A DNA stretch of 64,000 bases from Nosocomiicoccus massiliensis. GTDB taxonomy: Bacteria > Bacillota > Bacilli > Staphylococcales > Salinicoccaceae. The notes under the pieces were generated by a model. That model did not search any database. It had not been told where the DNA came from and worked only from the letters and a program-made list of their open reading frames with translations. Shown piece after piece: positions 35,557 to 44,137 of this stretch (its first letter is position 1; the number at the start of each line of letters is the position of its first letter). The stretch spans positions 372,001 through 436,000 of the forward strand of contig NZ_CP136964.1 of the NCBI RefSeq assembly GCF_002871345.2, written 5' to 3'. The translations under genes were made by a program, and so were the position numbers.

Positions 35557-36418
35557 ATTATTAATTGTCGACGGAATGGCTCTATTATTCCGTCACTTCT
35601 TTGCAACAAGTTTTAGTAAACAATTTTTTTATAACAGCTTAGATCTACCAACAAATGGTGTACAAGGGACAATTCGTCATATTTATAAAGCAATTGAGAT
35701 CATTCAACCTGAAAAAGTAATCATTACGTGGGATATGGGGAGTGAGACAGTTCGAACAGAGTGGTATGAAAATTATAAATCTAATCGACCAGCACCACCA
35801 GAAGAACTCGTTCCTCAATTTGATTTAGTGAAAGATGTACTTGCCGAGCTTGATTTTTATCAAGTTGGGTTAAAAGGATATGAAGCGGACGACCTCATCG
35901 GAACAATTACAAAACACTATGATGATTCGGTGATTATTTCTGGAGATAAAGACCTTTTACAAATCATTAATGACGATAACGAGTTATGGCTAACGAAAAA
36001 AGGATATACAGAATACGATATATATAATCTAAACCGTTTTACTGAAGAATTTTCAATTACACCACATCAATTTATCGATGTAAAAGCGTTAATGGGAGAT
36101 AGCGGTGACGGATACTTTGGAGTCACCGGAATTGGTGAAAAGACCGCGTTAAAACTCATCCAAAAACACCAGTCCTTAGACCATTTACTAGAAAATTTAG
36201 ACACCTTAACAAAACGTCAAAAAGAAAACATTTTAAAAGACTACGACCATTTAATACTCAGCCGACGACTCGCTGAAATTATTACGGATGTTCCGATAAA
36301 TGTTAACGATGTGATTCAGTATAGTGATTATACATTTAATCTTGACCGTACGTTACAAGTGCTCGATAAATACGACTTAACAATCGCTAAACGTTACGTA
36401 GAAGGGTTAGATTTATAA
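35549..36418 (+). CDS. 5'-3' exonuclease (FEN/PolI N-domain type)
   Basis: A 289-residue stand-alone nuclease related to the N-terminal domain of DNA polymerase I (YpcP type), acting on RNA primers and flaps. It has the metal-binding 'LIVDGMALLFR', 'YEADDLIGTI', 'ISGDKDLLQI' and 'ALMGDSGDGYFGVTGIGEKTALKLI' (helix-hairpin-helix) motifs in order. The start is TTG at 35549, inside the end of the rhodanese gene; the nearest AAGGAA is rather far upstream, so coupling is likely. The following gene is RNase H-like and the two could cooperate on primers. Confidence 0.9.
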   Translation: MSKLLIVDGMALLFRHFFATSFSKQFFYNSLDLPTNGVQGTIRHIYKAIEIIQPEKVIITWDMGSETVRTEWYENYKSNRPAPPEELVPQFDLVKDVLAELDFYQVGLKGYEADDLIGTITKHYDDSVIISGDKDLLQIINDDNELWLTKKGYTEYDIYNLNRFTEEFSITPHQFIDVKALMGDSGDGYFGVTGIGEKTALKLIQKHQSLDHLLENLDTLTKRQKENILKDYDHLILSRRLAEIITDVPINVNDVIQYSDYTFNLDRTLQVLDKYDLTIAKRYVEGLDL

Positions 36419-36810
36419 TGGCAACGGTACACATCGATGCAGCAACGCGTCAAAATCCGCACATTTCTGTTGGTGCAGTGATCATCAAAGATGAAACTAC
36501 ACACGAATTTACATCAGTGTTTCATCATATAGATAACAATGAAGCAGAGTGGGCGACGTTAATCTTTGCTCTTGAAAAGAGTATTGAATTGAATATTAAA
36601 CAAGCAATAATTTATACCGATTCACAAATTGTCGTCGATTCAATTGAAAAACGTTTCGCAAAAGATCCGCGCTTTAAACAATATTTAACAACATACGTTA
36701 ATTACGAGACTAAATTTGATTTATTATTAGTTTCTTTTATCACACGTGAGCACAATAAACACGCAGATCATCTCGCTAAAACAGAGTTATATAAATATTT
36801 AAACAAATAA
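36418..36810 (+). CDS. RNase HI-like protein
   Basis: A 130-residue RNase H-fold protein. The four acidic catalytic positions are present: D in 'VHIDAAT', E in 'NNEAEWATL', D in 'IYTDSQIVVD' and D in 'NKHADHLAK'. It is shorter than E. coli RNase HI and lacks the basic handle loop, like the ypeP/ypdQ type proteins of Bacillus, some of which have weak or no measured activity. Its start codon overlaps the exonuclease stop, so both are made from one message. Confidence 0.85.
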   Translation: MATVHIDAATRQNPHISVGAVIIKDETTHEFTSVFHHIDNNEAEWATLIFALEKSIELNIKQAIIYTDSQIVVDSIEKRFAKDPRFKQYLTTYVNYETKFDLLLVSFITREHNKHADHLAKTELYKYLNK

Positions 36811-36872
36811 AATTAAAAAATATCTCTCAAAATAGTATAATGACTGTAATACGTAAAATAAGGAGAAAGTAT

Positions 36873-37142
36873 ATGAATATTATCAAAATCGAACCAACAC
36901 CAAACCCAAATACGATGAAAGTTGTTTTAGATGAGCAAAAGCCAGATATGAAATCTTCAACACATAGAGAAGTAAGTCCAGAAAATCCGGACTTCATCAA
37001 CCGTGTACTTGAAATCGATGAAGTGACTAGCGTATTTTACGCTCTAGATTTCATATCTGTAGATAAAGATCCACGTGCAGAGTGGGACGTTGTTATTCCT
37101 AAAATTGAAGCTCAATTTGAAGGACAAGATACAAAAAAGTAA
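36873..37142 (+). CDS. cvfC: CvfC (conserved virulence factor C), N-terminal part in zero frame
   Basis: Eighty-nine codons encoding the NifU N-terminal-like domain of CvfC (MNIIKIEPTPNPNTMKVV...), a protein that in S. aureus is a single chain of about 374 residues followed by HEAT repeats. Here the frame stops at TAA 37140-37142, directly after A AAA AAG. The rest of the protein continues in the -1 frame. A -1 shift at the heptamer yields about 367 residues in total, the normal length. AAGGAGA precedes the ATG at 36873 with 6-base spacing; TATAAT at 36835-36840 is a possible -10. Function in S. aureus is linked to virulence gene expression; mechanism unknown. Confidence 0.85.
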   Translation: MNIIKIEPTPNPNTMKVVLDEQKPDMKSSTHREVSPENPDFINRVLEIDEVTSVFYALDFISVDKDPRAEWDVVIPKIEAQFEGQDTKK

Positions 37143-37180
37143 TTGCGCACGTCGACGAACACTTTGGCGAAGTAAAAGTG
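37119..37180 (+). promoter_or_regulatory. Candidate programmed -1 frameshift site in cvfC
   Basis: In order: GAAGGA (37119-37124), an 8-base gap, A AAA AAG in the correct phase (37133-37139), TAA stop (37140-37142), and a small hairpin CACTTT (37160-37165) / AAAGTG (37175-37180). The heptamer is the one used by E. coli dnaX, where an upstream Shine-Dalgarno-like element stimulates shifting. The arrangement is seen directly; that it works is inference. A lost A from a seven-A run would give the same picture. Confidence 0.5.
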
Positions 37181-37975
37181 GAATTACTAAAATTTAAAGA
37201 AATTCCTTATCAAATTAAATTGAATGATGGCGAAGTGAGAGAAGCGTTAAACGATGACTTTTTAAACGCTGTAGAATCTGCCACACTCCCTGAAGACAAT
37301 ATTATATTTAGTAGAAAATGGGAGTCTCTCGGATACTATTACGGTGAGCTAAATGACGTTCTAACTGAAGTAAAAGAAGAAATCGGTGCACTTTATACAA
37401 AAGAGCGTCTGACTAATCTTGTAAAGGCTGCTAAAGAAAATAAACAACCAGAACCAAAACGCTACTTTAAAATTGATTTAGATACTTTCGAGCAAGAAAA
37501 GGATTGGAAGAAGAGACTCTATTATTTAAATCACTTTGATACACCGGATGAAGGCGATTATGAATTATTAACGTTTGCGTTAAACGATTCAAAAGTACAA
37601 ATTCGTCGTATGGCAGTTTCACTTCTAGCAATGATTGAAAAAGAGGAAACTTTAAATTATTTAAAGCAGGCGCTTCAAGATAAATCCGTTACTGTTCGTA
37701 GAACAGCAGGAGATGCATACAGTGATCTTGGTCTTAAGTCTGGTTTAAAAGATATGTATCCGTTACTTGATGATAAAAGTCCAATCGTTCGTTGGCGTGC
37801 AGCGATGTTTGTATATGAAGTCGGTGACGATTCTAGTCTTCCATTTTTATATCAATATAGAGATGATTCGTCATACGAATGTAAATTGCAAAAAGAACTT
37901 GCGATTTCAAGAATTGAAGAAGGCGAAAGAGCACTTGGAAGTGTCTGGAAACAAATGGAAAAGAGGAATCAATAA
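37139..37975 (+). CDS. cvfC: CvfC, C-terminal HEAT-repeat part in -1 frame
   Basis: The -1 frame from the slippery heptamer onward encodes about 278 residues: '[28 protein letters not shown]', then PBS-lyase type HEAT repeats ('[16 protein letters not shown]', '[17 protein letters not shown]', '[17 protein letters not shown]') and the family end '[13 protein letters not shown]'. The first start codon in this frame is GTG at 37178, but conserved CvfC residues (HFGE-K) lie before it, so the authentic protein is continuous with the upstream frame. No good ribosome-binding site precedes the GTG. The stop overlaps the brxA start (TAATG). Confidence 0.85.
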   Translation, partial: VIAHVDEHFGEVKVELLKFKEIPYQIKLNDGEVREALNDDFLNAVESATLPEDNIIFSRKWESLGYYYGELNDVLTEVKEEIGALYTKERLTNLVKAAKENKQPEPKRYFKIDLDTFEQEKDWKKRLYYLNHFDTPDEGDYELLTFALNDSKVQIRRMAVSLLAMIEKEETLNYLKQALQDKSVTVRRTAGDAYSDLGLKSGLKDMYPLLDDKSPIVRWRAAMFVYEVGDDSSLPFLYQYRDDSSYECKLQKELAISRIEEGERALGSVWKQMEKRNQ

Positions 37976-38412
37976 TGAATCCATATGAAGCATATATGAA
38001 TGAACTTGTTGATGCTTATAGAAAAGACCTAACAAAATACAATTTTGAAGAATTCACAACTAAAGAAGCGGTCAAAGACTTTATGGACAATGTAAATGAC
38101 GATGAAACGACTTTCGTTGTTATCAATAGTATGTGTGGATGTGCAGCAGGACTGGCACGACCAGCAGCACGTACAGTCGCATTACAAAACCCAATTACAC
38201 CAGATCATTTAGTGACTGTTTTTGCGGGACAAGATAAAGAAGCGACAGAAGAAATGAGAACATATATTGGTCAGGAACCTTCGAGCCCATCAATGGCACT
38301 ATTTAAAGGTAAAGAGTTAAAATACTTTTTACCGAGAATGTTTATTGAGGGCAGAGAAATTGAAGATATTATGATGGATTTAAAAGACGTCTTTGACGAG
38401 TATTGTCAATAA
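37975..38412 (+). CDS. brxA: Bacilliredoxin (BrxA/BrxB family)
   Basis: Removes bacillithiol from bacillithiolated proteins. The 145-residue DUF1094 protein has the thioredoxin-like fold with the C54-G-C56 active site in '[14 protein letters not shown]', the family signature, and full family length. It is coupled to cvfC through TAATG, the neighbour relation also known in Bacillus (ypgR-yphP region). With bshA in the same window, the cell is predicted to make and use bacillithiol. BrxA rather than BrxB is chosen on neighbourhood only. Confidence 0.92.
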   Translation: MNPYEAYMNELVDAYRKDLTKYNFEEFTTKEAVKDFMDNVNDDETTFVVINSMCGCAAGLARPAARTVALQNPITPDHLVTVFAGQDKEATEEMRTYIGQEPSSPSMALFKGKELKYFLPRMFIEGREIEDIMMDLKDVFDEYCQ

Positions 38413-38448
38413 AAAAGGAAAGCACTGATTATGCTTTCCTTTTTAGTC
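38412..38448. terminator. Bidirectional terminator after brxA
   Basis: AAAAAGGAAAGCA pairs with TGCTTTCCTTTTT around a 7-base loop. T tracts follow on both strands, so it can end both brxA and the small minus-strand gene just beyond it. Confidence 0.9.
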
Positions 38449-38460
38449 TATTAATTAGTA

Positions 38461-38532
38461 TTATTCAAAAATACACATCGAAATCATGTAAAGTGAAAGT
38501 AATACTAATCCAGTAAACATTACTGCTTCCAT
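38461..38532 (-). CDS. 23-residue predicted membrane microprotein
   Basis: A small open reading frame in the gap between brxA and thyA. It starts ATG at 38532 with AAGGAGTG and a 6-base spacer, an ideal ribosome-binding site, and encodes MEAVMFTGLVLLSLYM... ending CIFE, i.e. one hydrophobic helix with an acidic residue at each end. A TATAAT-like element lies about 40 bases upstream on the minus strand, and the shared terminator follows. I do not recognise it; hydrophobicity and the ribosome-binding site are the only evidence that it is translated. Confidence 0.6.
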   Translation of the reverse strand: MEAVMFTGLVLLSLYMISMCIFE

Positions 38533-38612
38533 CCGGAACACTCCTTCGTTTGAAGTATATATGATTACTTATATTATATTAAAAATACCGAATAAAAGAA
38601 AGGAAGATTTTA

Positions 38613-39566
38613 ATGAACACTTTCGATCAAGCGTATCACGACTTACTACAACATGTGTTAGATAAAGGAACAACTAAAGATGACCGCACAGGAACGGGTA
38701 CAATTTCAACTTTCGGATATCAAATGCGTTTTGACTTAAGTAAAGGTTTCCCATTATTAACGACAAAACGTACATCGTTTAAACTGATTGCGACAGAACT
38801 CATTTGGTTTATGCGTGGAGATACGAATATCAAGTATTTACTTCAGTACAACAACAACATTTGGAACGAATGGGCATTTAAACGTTATGTAGAATCTGAT
38901 GATTATCACGGTGAAGATATGACAGATTTTGGCCGACGTGCGTTGAAAGACGAAGCGTTTAACGAAGTATATCAGCAAGAAATGGAAAAATATAAAGAAC
39001 GCATTTTAACAGATGATACATTCGCTAAAAAGTATGGTGAACTCGGAAATGTATATGGTAAACAGTGGAGAGATTGGATCGGACCAAATGGAGAGTCTGT
39101 CGACCAACTACAGAACTTAATCGATTCGATTAAAAATACTCCATATTCTAGACGACATATCGTCTCAGCATGGAATCCTGCAGAAATTGAAACGATGGCA
39201 TTACCGCCGTGTCACACACTGTTTCAGTTTTACGTAAACGATGGTAAGTTAAGTCTACAACTATACCAAAGAAGCGCGGACGTATTTTTAGGTGTTCCAT
39301 TTAACATCGCGTCATATAGTCTATTATTGCTACTCGTCGCAAGAGAAACAGGACTAGAAGTCGGTGAGTTCATTCATACTTTTGGTGATGTTCACATTTA
39401 CAAGAATCACATTGAAGCAGTTGAGACTCAACTATCTAGAGATGGGTTTGATGCACCAACTGTTAAAATAAATACAGATAAGTCAATGTTCGATCTAGAA
39501 TACGAAGACTTTGAGCTCGTCGATTACAAAAGCCATAAAAGCATTAAAGCACCAATTGCGGTCTAA
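38613..39566 (+). CDS. thyA: Thymidylate synthase
   Basis: Methylates dUMP to dTMP using methylenetetrahydrofolate. The 317-residue protein has the nucleophile C200 in '[12 protein letters not shown]', the dUMP-binding '[10 protein letters not shown]', '[20 protein letters not shown]' and the C-terminal 'IKAPIAV'. It is of the longer form with an insertion in the small domain as in S. aureus. AGGAAG lies upstream of the ATG. It forms a pair with dfrA, which regenerates tetrahydrofolate. Confidence 0.97.
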   Translation: MNTFDQAYHDLLQHVLDKGTTKDDRTGTGTISTFGYQMRFDLSKGFPLLTTKRTSFKLIATELIWFMRGDTNIKYLLQYNNNIWNEWAFKRYVESDDYHGEDMTDFGRRALKDEAFNEVYQQEMEKYKERILTDDTFAKKYGELGNVYGKQWRDWIGPNGESVDQLQNLIDSIKNTPYSRRHIVSAWNPAEIETMALPPCHTLFQFYVNDGKLSLQLYQRSADVFLGVPFNIASYSLLLLLVARETGLEVGEFIHTFGDVHIYKNHIEAVETQLSRDGFDAPTVKINTDKSMFDLEYEDFELVDYKSHKSIKAPIAV

Positions 39567-39578
39567 AGGAGATAAATA

Positions 39579-40061
39579 ATGTTATCGTTAATAGTAGCAT
39601 ATGCAAATCAAAACGTTATCGGATTTAAAGGCGATATGCCGTGGCGCTTGCCACATGATTTAAAACGTTTAAAAGAAATTACAACAGGACATACAATCGT
39701 CATGGGTCGAACGACATATGAGTCACTTGGGAGACCACTACCAAATAGAAAAAACGTCGTCTTAACGAGTCAAGATATAGATGATGACGGTATTGAGATT
39801 ATTCGTAGTCTCGATGAAATCAAATCTTTAGACGGTAAAGTATTTGTATTCGGTGGCAGTCAGTTATACGATGCAATGATCGATGAAGTAGAAGAGATGT
39901 ACGTCACTGAAATTTATGAATCGTTCGTTGGAGATACGTTCTTCCCAGAATATGACAAAAATGATTTTGAATTAGTATCAAGAGAAGATTATGACGTTTC
40001 AGAAGAAGTAAATTATCCGTACGCATATTTACATTACGTAAAGAAGGATTCTTATGAATAA
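39579..40061 (+). CDS. dfrA: Dihydrofolate reductase
   Basis: Reduces dihydrofolate to tetrahydrofolate. The 160-residue protein has the full set of motifs: 'NVIGFKGDMPWRLPHDLKRLK' (substrate and NADPH loop), 'GHTIVMGRTTYESLGRPLPNRKNVVLTS' and 'VFVFGGSQLYDAMI'. The residue aligned with Phe98 of S. aureus DHFR is Tyr97 here, and residue 20 is Met rather than Leu; both are natural in other species too. AAGGAG lies upstream of the ATG. It follows thyA by 12 bases and overlaps the next gene by 8. Confidence 0.96.
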   Translation: MLSLIVAYANQNVIGFKGDMPWRLPHDLKRLKEITTGHTIVMGRTTYESLGRPLPNRKNVVLTSQDIDDDGIEIIRSLDEIKSLDGKVFVFGGSQLYDAMIDEVEEMYVTEIYESFVGDTFFPEYDKNDFELVSREDYDVSEEVNYPYAYLHYVKKDSYE

Positions 40062-40605
40062 TATTTGGAAAGTTTTATTTATAATATTATTTTCCATTAA
40101 CGCTATAGTTATTGGGACAATTGGTTATAAGGTCATAACGTTACCAGATTATGACCAATTAAGTGAGCCTAGCACACAGTCAAAAGATTCGAACTTACAA
40201 GTCGTTGCGAACAACGAAACAATTGAAAAAATTATCAATGACAACATAGACGATAATATGTACGTCAATGTTTCAACAAGTGGCATCGAAATTGAAACGT
40301 TATATTCTGTTTTAAACATCAATGTTCCAGTAAACGTTTCAATTGAACCACTTGTAAAAGACGATCAGATTATTTTACAATTAAAAGATATTGATATCGC
40401 AAGATTTTCAGTCAGCTTAGATTTAATATATGATACACTTAAAAACCATGTAACATTAGATAATGGCATGGAATTTAGTGATGATGCACCAGAGATTATT
40501 ATCGATTCAAAAGTTTTTAAACAACAACTTGAATACGACGTTACAATCGATGAAATTGATTATAAAAATGATAAGTGGTATTTTTCAGTTGATGGATTAT
40601 TTTAG
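40054..40605 (+). CDS. YpmS-like membrane-anchored protein (DUF2140 family)
   Basis: A 183-residue protein with one N-terminal transmembrane helix (about 5-27) and an extracytoplasmic part rich in beta structure ('NDNMYVNVSTSGIEIETLYSVLNINVPVNVSIEPLVKDDQIIL'), as in the DUF2140 family. Position between dfrA and msrA matches the S. aureus and Bacillus YpmS proteins. No catalytic residues are recognisable and the function is not established. Its start lies inside the end of dfrA, with AAGGA upstream. Confidence 0.8.
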   Translation: MNNIWKVLFIILFSINAIVIGTIGYKVITLPDYDQLSEPSTQSKDSNLQVVANNETIEKIINDNIDDNMYVNVSTSGIEIETLYSVLNINVPVNVSIEPLVKDDQIILQLKDIDIARFSVSLDLIYDTLKNHVTLDNGMEFSDDAPEIIIDSKVFKQQLEYDVTIDEIDYKNDKWYFSVDGLF

Positions 40606-40617
40606 AGGAGTGATATG

Positions 40618-41139
40618 ATGGCAAAAGCGACATTAGCAGGTGGTTGTTTTTGGTGTTTAGTTAAACCATTCGACCAATACGATGGTGTAAATTCAGTAAC
40701 AAGTGGCTACTCAAACGGCCACAAAGAGAATCCGACATATGAAGAGGTTGGATCTGGTACAACAGGTCATACAGAAGCGGTACAAATTGATTTTAACCCA
40801 GATGTTATTTCATACCGTGAAATTTTAGAAGTGTTCTTTAAAACATTTGACCCAACAGATAATGATGGACAATTCGGTGACCGTGGATTGATGTATATGC
40901 CTGCTGTCTTTTATCATGATGACACTCAAAAAGAAACAGCAGAAACTTATATCGATGAATTAAACGAGTCAAAAGTATTTAACGATCCTGTGATTACACC
41001 TGTGTTACCGTATAAGAACTTTTATGCAGCAGAAGATTATCATCAAGACTTTTATAAGAAAAACAGTGCACATTATAATGCGTTTTATAAAGGTTCTGGT
41101 CGTAAAGGGTTTATTGAGAAACATTGGAGTGAAAACTAA
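40618..41139 (+). CDS. msrA: Peptide methionine (S)-S-oxide reductase
   Basis: Repairs the S form of methionine sulfoxide in proteins. The 173-residue protein begins [13 protein letters not shown], the catalytic GCFWC motif, and has '[28 protein letters not shown]' and the 'YHQDFY' segment. ATG at 40618 gives the better 7-base spacing from GAGGAG and the family N-terminus; the ATG at 40615 would add one methionine. The stop overlaps the msrB start (TAATG). Confidence 0.96.
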   Translation: MAKATLAGGCFWCLVKPFDQYDGVNSVTSGYSNGHKENPTYEEVGSGTTGHTEAVQIDFNPDVISYREILEVFFKTFDPTDNDGQFGDRGLMYMPAVFYHDDTQKETAETYIDELNESKVFNDPVITPVLPYKNFYAAEDYHQDFYKKNSAHYNAFYKGSGRKGFIEKHWSEN

Positions 41140-41558
41140 TGAAAAAAGACATTTCTGAACTCACTGAAATGGAATATCACGTCATGAAAGAAAATGGTAC
41201 TGAACCACCGTTTCAAAATGAGTATGATCAGCACACTGAAGCGGGTATCTACGTCGATAAATTATCCGGTCAAGCATTGTTTAGTTCGACGGATAAATAT
41301 GATGCTGGATGTGGTTGGCCATCATTTACACGTACAATCGATGAATCTGTCTCTGAACATTTTGATGATTCATTTGGAATGCGTCGTATTGAAGTACGTA
41401 GCGAAACGTCTGATTCACATTTAGGTCATGTATTTAATGATGGTCCTGTTGAATCAGGGGGAATGAGATATTGTATTAACTCTGCTGCATTAACTTTTAT
41501 TCCAAAAGAAGAGTTAAAAGATACAGATTACGAAAAGTATTTAACATTGTTTGAGTGA
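41139..41558 (+). CDS. msrB: Peptide methionine (R)-S-oxide reductase
   Basis: Repairs the R form of methionine sulfoxide. The 139-residue protein has the '[21 protein letters not shown]' start, the resolving cysteine in 'AGCGWPSF', '[18 protein letters not shown]' and the catalytic cysteine in '[10 protein letters not shown]'. The four zinc-binding cysteines of some MsrB enzymes are absent, as in the S. aureus form. Together with msrA it covers both stereoisomers. Confidence 0.96.
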   Translation: MKKDISELTEMEYHVMKENGTEPPFQNEYDQHTEAGIYVDKLSGQALFSSTDKYDAGCGWPSFTRTIDESVSEHFDDSFGMRRIEVRSETSDSHLGHVFNDGPVESGGMRYCINSAALTFIPKEELKDTDYEKYLTLFE

Positions 41559-41562
41559 TACT

Positions 41563-41784
41563 ATGAAAAGTTATTCTTTTTATCAGTTTATGAAAACAAA
41601 AGTCGGTGAAAAGAGTGAAAGCGGAGTGTTCGCTACACACGTAGTGAATGATTTAGATTTCCCCAAATTTTCTACTGACTATAATAATATTTCAGACTAT
41701 TTAGAAAAAACACCATACGACGGTGCGTCATTACACACGTTTGATACTTTATTTGAAGAATATGAAAATTGGTTAAAATATTAG
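41563..41784 (+). CDS. YozE_SAM-like small protein (UPF0346)
   Basis: A 73-residue protein matching the UPF0346/YozE family: [13 protein letters not shown] at the N-terminus, a central '[21 protein letters not shown]' and the end '[11 protein letters not shown]'. The fold is SAM-like helical; function is unknown. ATG at 41563 gives the family N-terminus; the TTG at 41551 lies within msrB. Found after msrB in S. aureus as well, so it is part of the same operon. Confidence 0.88.
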   Translation: MKSYSFYQFMKTKVGEKSESGVFATHVVNDLDFPKFSTDYNNISDYLEKTPYDGASLHTFDTLFEEYENWLKY

Positions 41785-41794
41785 GAGGATGAAC

Positions 41795-42511
41795 ATGAGC
41801 ATTCATATTGGTGCAAAACAAGGCGACATTGCAGAAACTATTTTACTACCAGGAGATCCGTTACGTGCAAAATACATTGCAGAAACATTTTTAGAAGATG
41901 TTACACAATTTAATGAAGTAAGAAACATGTTCGGTTTTACTGGAACATATAAAGGAAAAAGAATTTCTGTTATGGGTACAGGAATGGGAATTCCTTCTAT
42001 CTCTATTTATGTCCATGAGTTAATGCGTGATTACGGAGTTAAAAACTTAATTCGTGTTGGTACTTGTGGTGCGATTAAAGAAGATATTAATGTACGTGAT
42101 TTAATTATCGCTCAAAGTGCATCGACTGATTCTAGTCAAAACACGAAATTATTTAATAATATCAGTTATGCACCGACTTCAGACTTTGAATTACTCGCGT
42201 CCGCTTACAATGAAGCAACGAAACGCGGAACGAACGCGATTGTCGGTAACGTATTTACAGCTGATTCATTTTACGATGAAAAAGGAAACATCGAACAACT
42301 TGCAGAATACGGTGTACTTGCGTTAGAGATGGAGTCAAGCGCATTATTTACAATTGCTAAAAAATATAACGCAAGAGCGCTGAGTATTTTAACAGTATCT
42401 GACCACGTAATAACAGGTGAGGAAACTTCAGCAATGGAAAGACAGACGACATTTAATGAGATGATTGAAATTGCATTAGATGCAGCTCTTCCATTTGCAG
42501 AATCATTGTAA
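41795..42511 (+). CDS. deoD: Purine nucleoside phosphorylase (DeoD type)
   Basis: Cleaves purine nucleosides with phosphate to the base and ribose-1-phosphate. The 238-residue protein has '[14 protein letters not shown]', the phosphate loop '[16 protein letters not shown]', 'RVGTCGAI' and the base/ribose site '[12 protein letters not shown]' and 'TVSDH'. ATG at 41795 follows AGGAGG by 6 bases; the ATG at 41789 abuts the site and is too close. It follows the YozE-like gene by 10 bases. Confidence 0.96.
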   Translation: MSIHIGAKQGDIAETILLPGDPLRAKYIAETFLEDVTQFNEVRNMFGFTGTYKGKRISVMGTGMGIPSISIYVHELMRDYGVKNLIRVGTCGAIKEDINVRDLIIAQSASTDSSQNTKLFNNISYAPTSDFELLASAYNEATKRGTNAIVGNVFTADSFYDEKGNIEQLAEYGVLALEMESSALFTIAKKYNARALSILTVSDHVITGEETSAMERQTTFNEMIEIALDAALPFAESL

Positions 42512-42532
42512 TATTAGAAATTAGGTGAAACT

Positions 42533-44077
42533 GTGAACAACGAAATACCAAAAAGTAGTCATCGTTTAAAAGTCAGTTTAAATATATTCTGGTTTATCGT
42601 CATCATACTAACGACGATTTTTCTCTCTGTATTAATTACCGCACTAAGTTTAGGTGGAAAAACGGAACGCGCAGTAAACGTCGGAACTGATACGAGACAA
42701 GAGTTCGTTAAATTATATAACGTGTACGACACTCTATCTTCAGAATATTATACAGACGTTGACAAAGAACATTTAATTGAATCTTCGATTAAAGGTATGG
42801 TGAATGGTTTAAACGATCCATATAGTGAATACATGCAAGTAGACGAAACAGCTGATTTTGAAGAATCAATTACCGGCGAATTTTACGGTATTGGTGCTGA
42901 AATTATGCAAGATGATCAAAACGTTATCGTCTCAAGTCCAATGAAAGGCTCGCCAGCGGAAAAAGCAGGCGTTCAGCCTGGAGATAAAATACTCGCAATT
43001 GACGGAGAGTCAATTAAAGGTTGGTCTTCACACGAAGCTGTTCAACTTATTCGTGGTGAAGAGGGTACGGATGTCACGTTAACGATTCAAAGAGGTTCTG
43101 ACAAACCATTTGACCTCGTTATTACTCGTGAAAAAATTCATATCGATAGTGTCACTTCAGAAATTAAAGATGATGTTTCTCATATTAGTATCAATCGTTT
43201 CCAACAAGATACTGCGAAAGAATTAAAACTTGCGCTTGAGGATGCTAAAGAGAAAAAAGTTAAAGACGTCGTACTAGATTTTCGTTCAAACCCAGGTGGT
43301 CTATTAAACGAAGCTGTTGAGATGATTAATTTCTTCGTAGATAAAGGCGAACTCGTCTTATATCTCGAGCATAAAAATGGTGACCGTGAAGAGATATATG
43401 CTGAAAATGATCGATTAGTAAAAGAAGATGACTTTGACAACATCTATATTTTACTCAACGAAGGTTCAGCAAGTGCGAGTGAAGTATTTGCTGGAGCGAT
43501 GCGAGATTTAACGAAAGCTGAAATCGTCGGTACGAAATCATTTGGTAAAGGTATCGTACAAAGAACGAGTGAATTCAAAGATCAATCATTAGTTAAATAT
43601 ACGAACACGAAATGGTTAACACCAAATGGCGACTGGATTCACGAAAAAGGTATCGAACCTGACTTTGTAATTAACAATCCAGATTTCTATCGAGTGAAGT
43701 TCTTAGATAGAGAAGATGCCTATATTGAAACACAAGAGAACGATGATATTATTACGATTAAAGTGATGTTAGAAGCGTTAGGTTATAACATAGAAACAAT
43801 GGATAACGTCTTTGACGCTAATTTAACAGATGCTGTTAAAAATTATCAAAAAGACAATAACTTAGATGAAAATGGTATCGTTACAGGGGATACGACAGCT
43901 CAATTAATGAAAGATATTCGTCAACACATCCAAGATAATGACACTCAATACGATTATCTATTAGATTATATTAAAGGCGAAAAGTCTAAAGAAGATATTA
44001 CAAAAGAAATGAAAGAAGAGTCTAAGTACATTCCTGTCGATGATTCTCGTAAACGTTCAAATCAAGACGATGAATAA
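42533..44077 (+). CDS. ctpA: Carboxy-terminal processing protease (S41 family, CtpA)
   Basis: Membrane-anchored serine protease that degrades or trims proteins outside the membrane. The 514-residue protein has an N-terminal transmembrane helix (about 13-37), a PDZ domain (about 110-195), the S41 catalytic domain with Ser314 in 'EGSASASEVFAG' and Lys339 in 'SFGKGIVQ', 25 residues apart as in Tsp, and a peptidoglycan-binding-1 repeat near the C-terminus (about 405-465). The start is GTG at 42533 with AGGTGA upstream. A homologue in S. aureus contributes to stress tolerance and virulence. Confidence 0.94.
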   Translation: MNNEIPKSSHRLKVSLNIFWFIVIILTTIFLSVLITALSLGGKTERAVNVGTDTRQEFVKLYNVYDTLSSEYYTDVDKEHLIESSIKGMVNGLNDPYSEYMQVDETADFEESITGEFYGIGAEIMQDDQNVIVSSPMKGSPAEKAGVQPGDKILAIDGESIKGWSSHEAVQLIRGEEGTDVTLTIQRGSDKPFDLVITREKIHIDSVTSEIKDDVSHISINRFQQDTAKELKLALEDAKEKKVKDVVLDFRSNPGGLLNEAVEMINFFVDKGELVLYLEHKNGDREEIYAENDRLVKEDDFDNIYILLNEGSASASEVFAGAMRDLTKAEIVGTKSFGKGIVQRTSEFKDQSLVKYTNTKWLTPNGDWIHEKGIEPDFVINNPDFYRVKFLDREDAYIETQENDDIITIKVMLEALGYNIETMDNVFDANLTDAVKNYQKDNNLDENGIVTGDTTAQLMKDIRQHIQDNDTQYDYLLDYIKGEKSKEDITKEMKEESKYIPVDDSRKRSNQDDE

Positions 44078-44081
44078 TTCA

Positions 44082-44116
44082 TATAAACACCGTGCATATG
44101 CATGGTGTTTATCATT
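44082..44116 (+). terminator. Terminator-like hairpin after ctpA
   Basis: ATAAACACC...GGTGTTTAT encloses a TGCATATGCA core, giving a nearly perfect 30-base palindrome followed by CATTATTT. The T tract is modest. Confidence 0.7.
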
Positions 44117-44137
44117 ATTTAAAGAAAGAGGATACAT

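Noticed and set aside
37178..37975. The C-terminal part of cvfC as an independent gene starting at GTG 37178
   Set aside because: Conserved CvfC residues lie in the same frame before the GTG, and no ribosome-binding site precedes it, so frameshifting or a frameshift mutation explains the data better than a separate gene.
39579..40061. dfrA as an acquired trimethoprim-resistance gene
   Set aside because: It sits in the conserved thyA-dfrA-msrA operon with host-like codon use, so it is the native enzyme.
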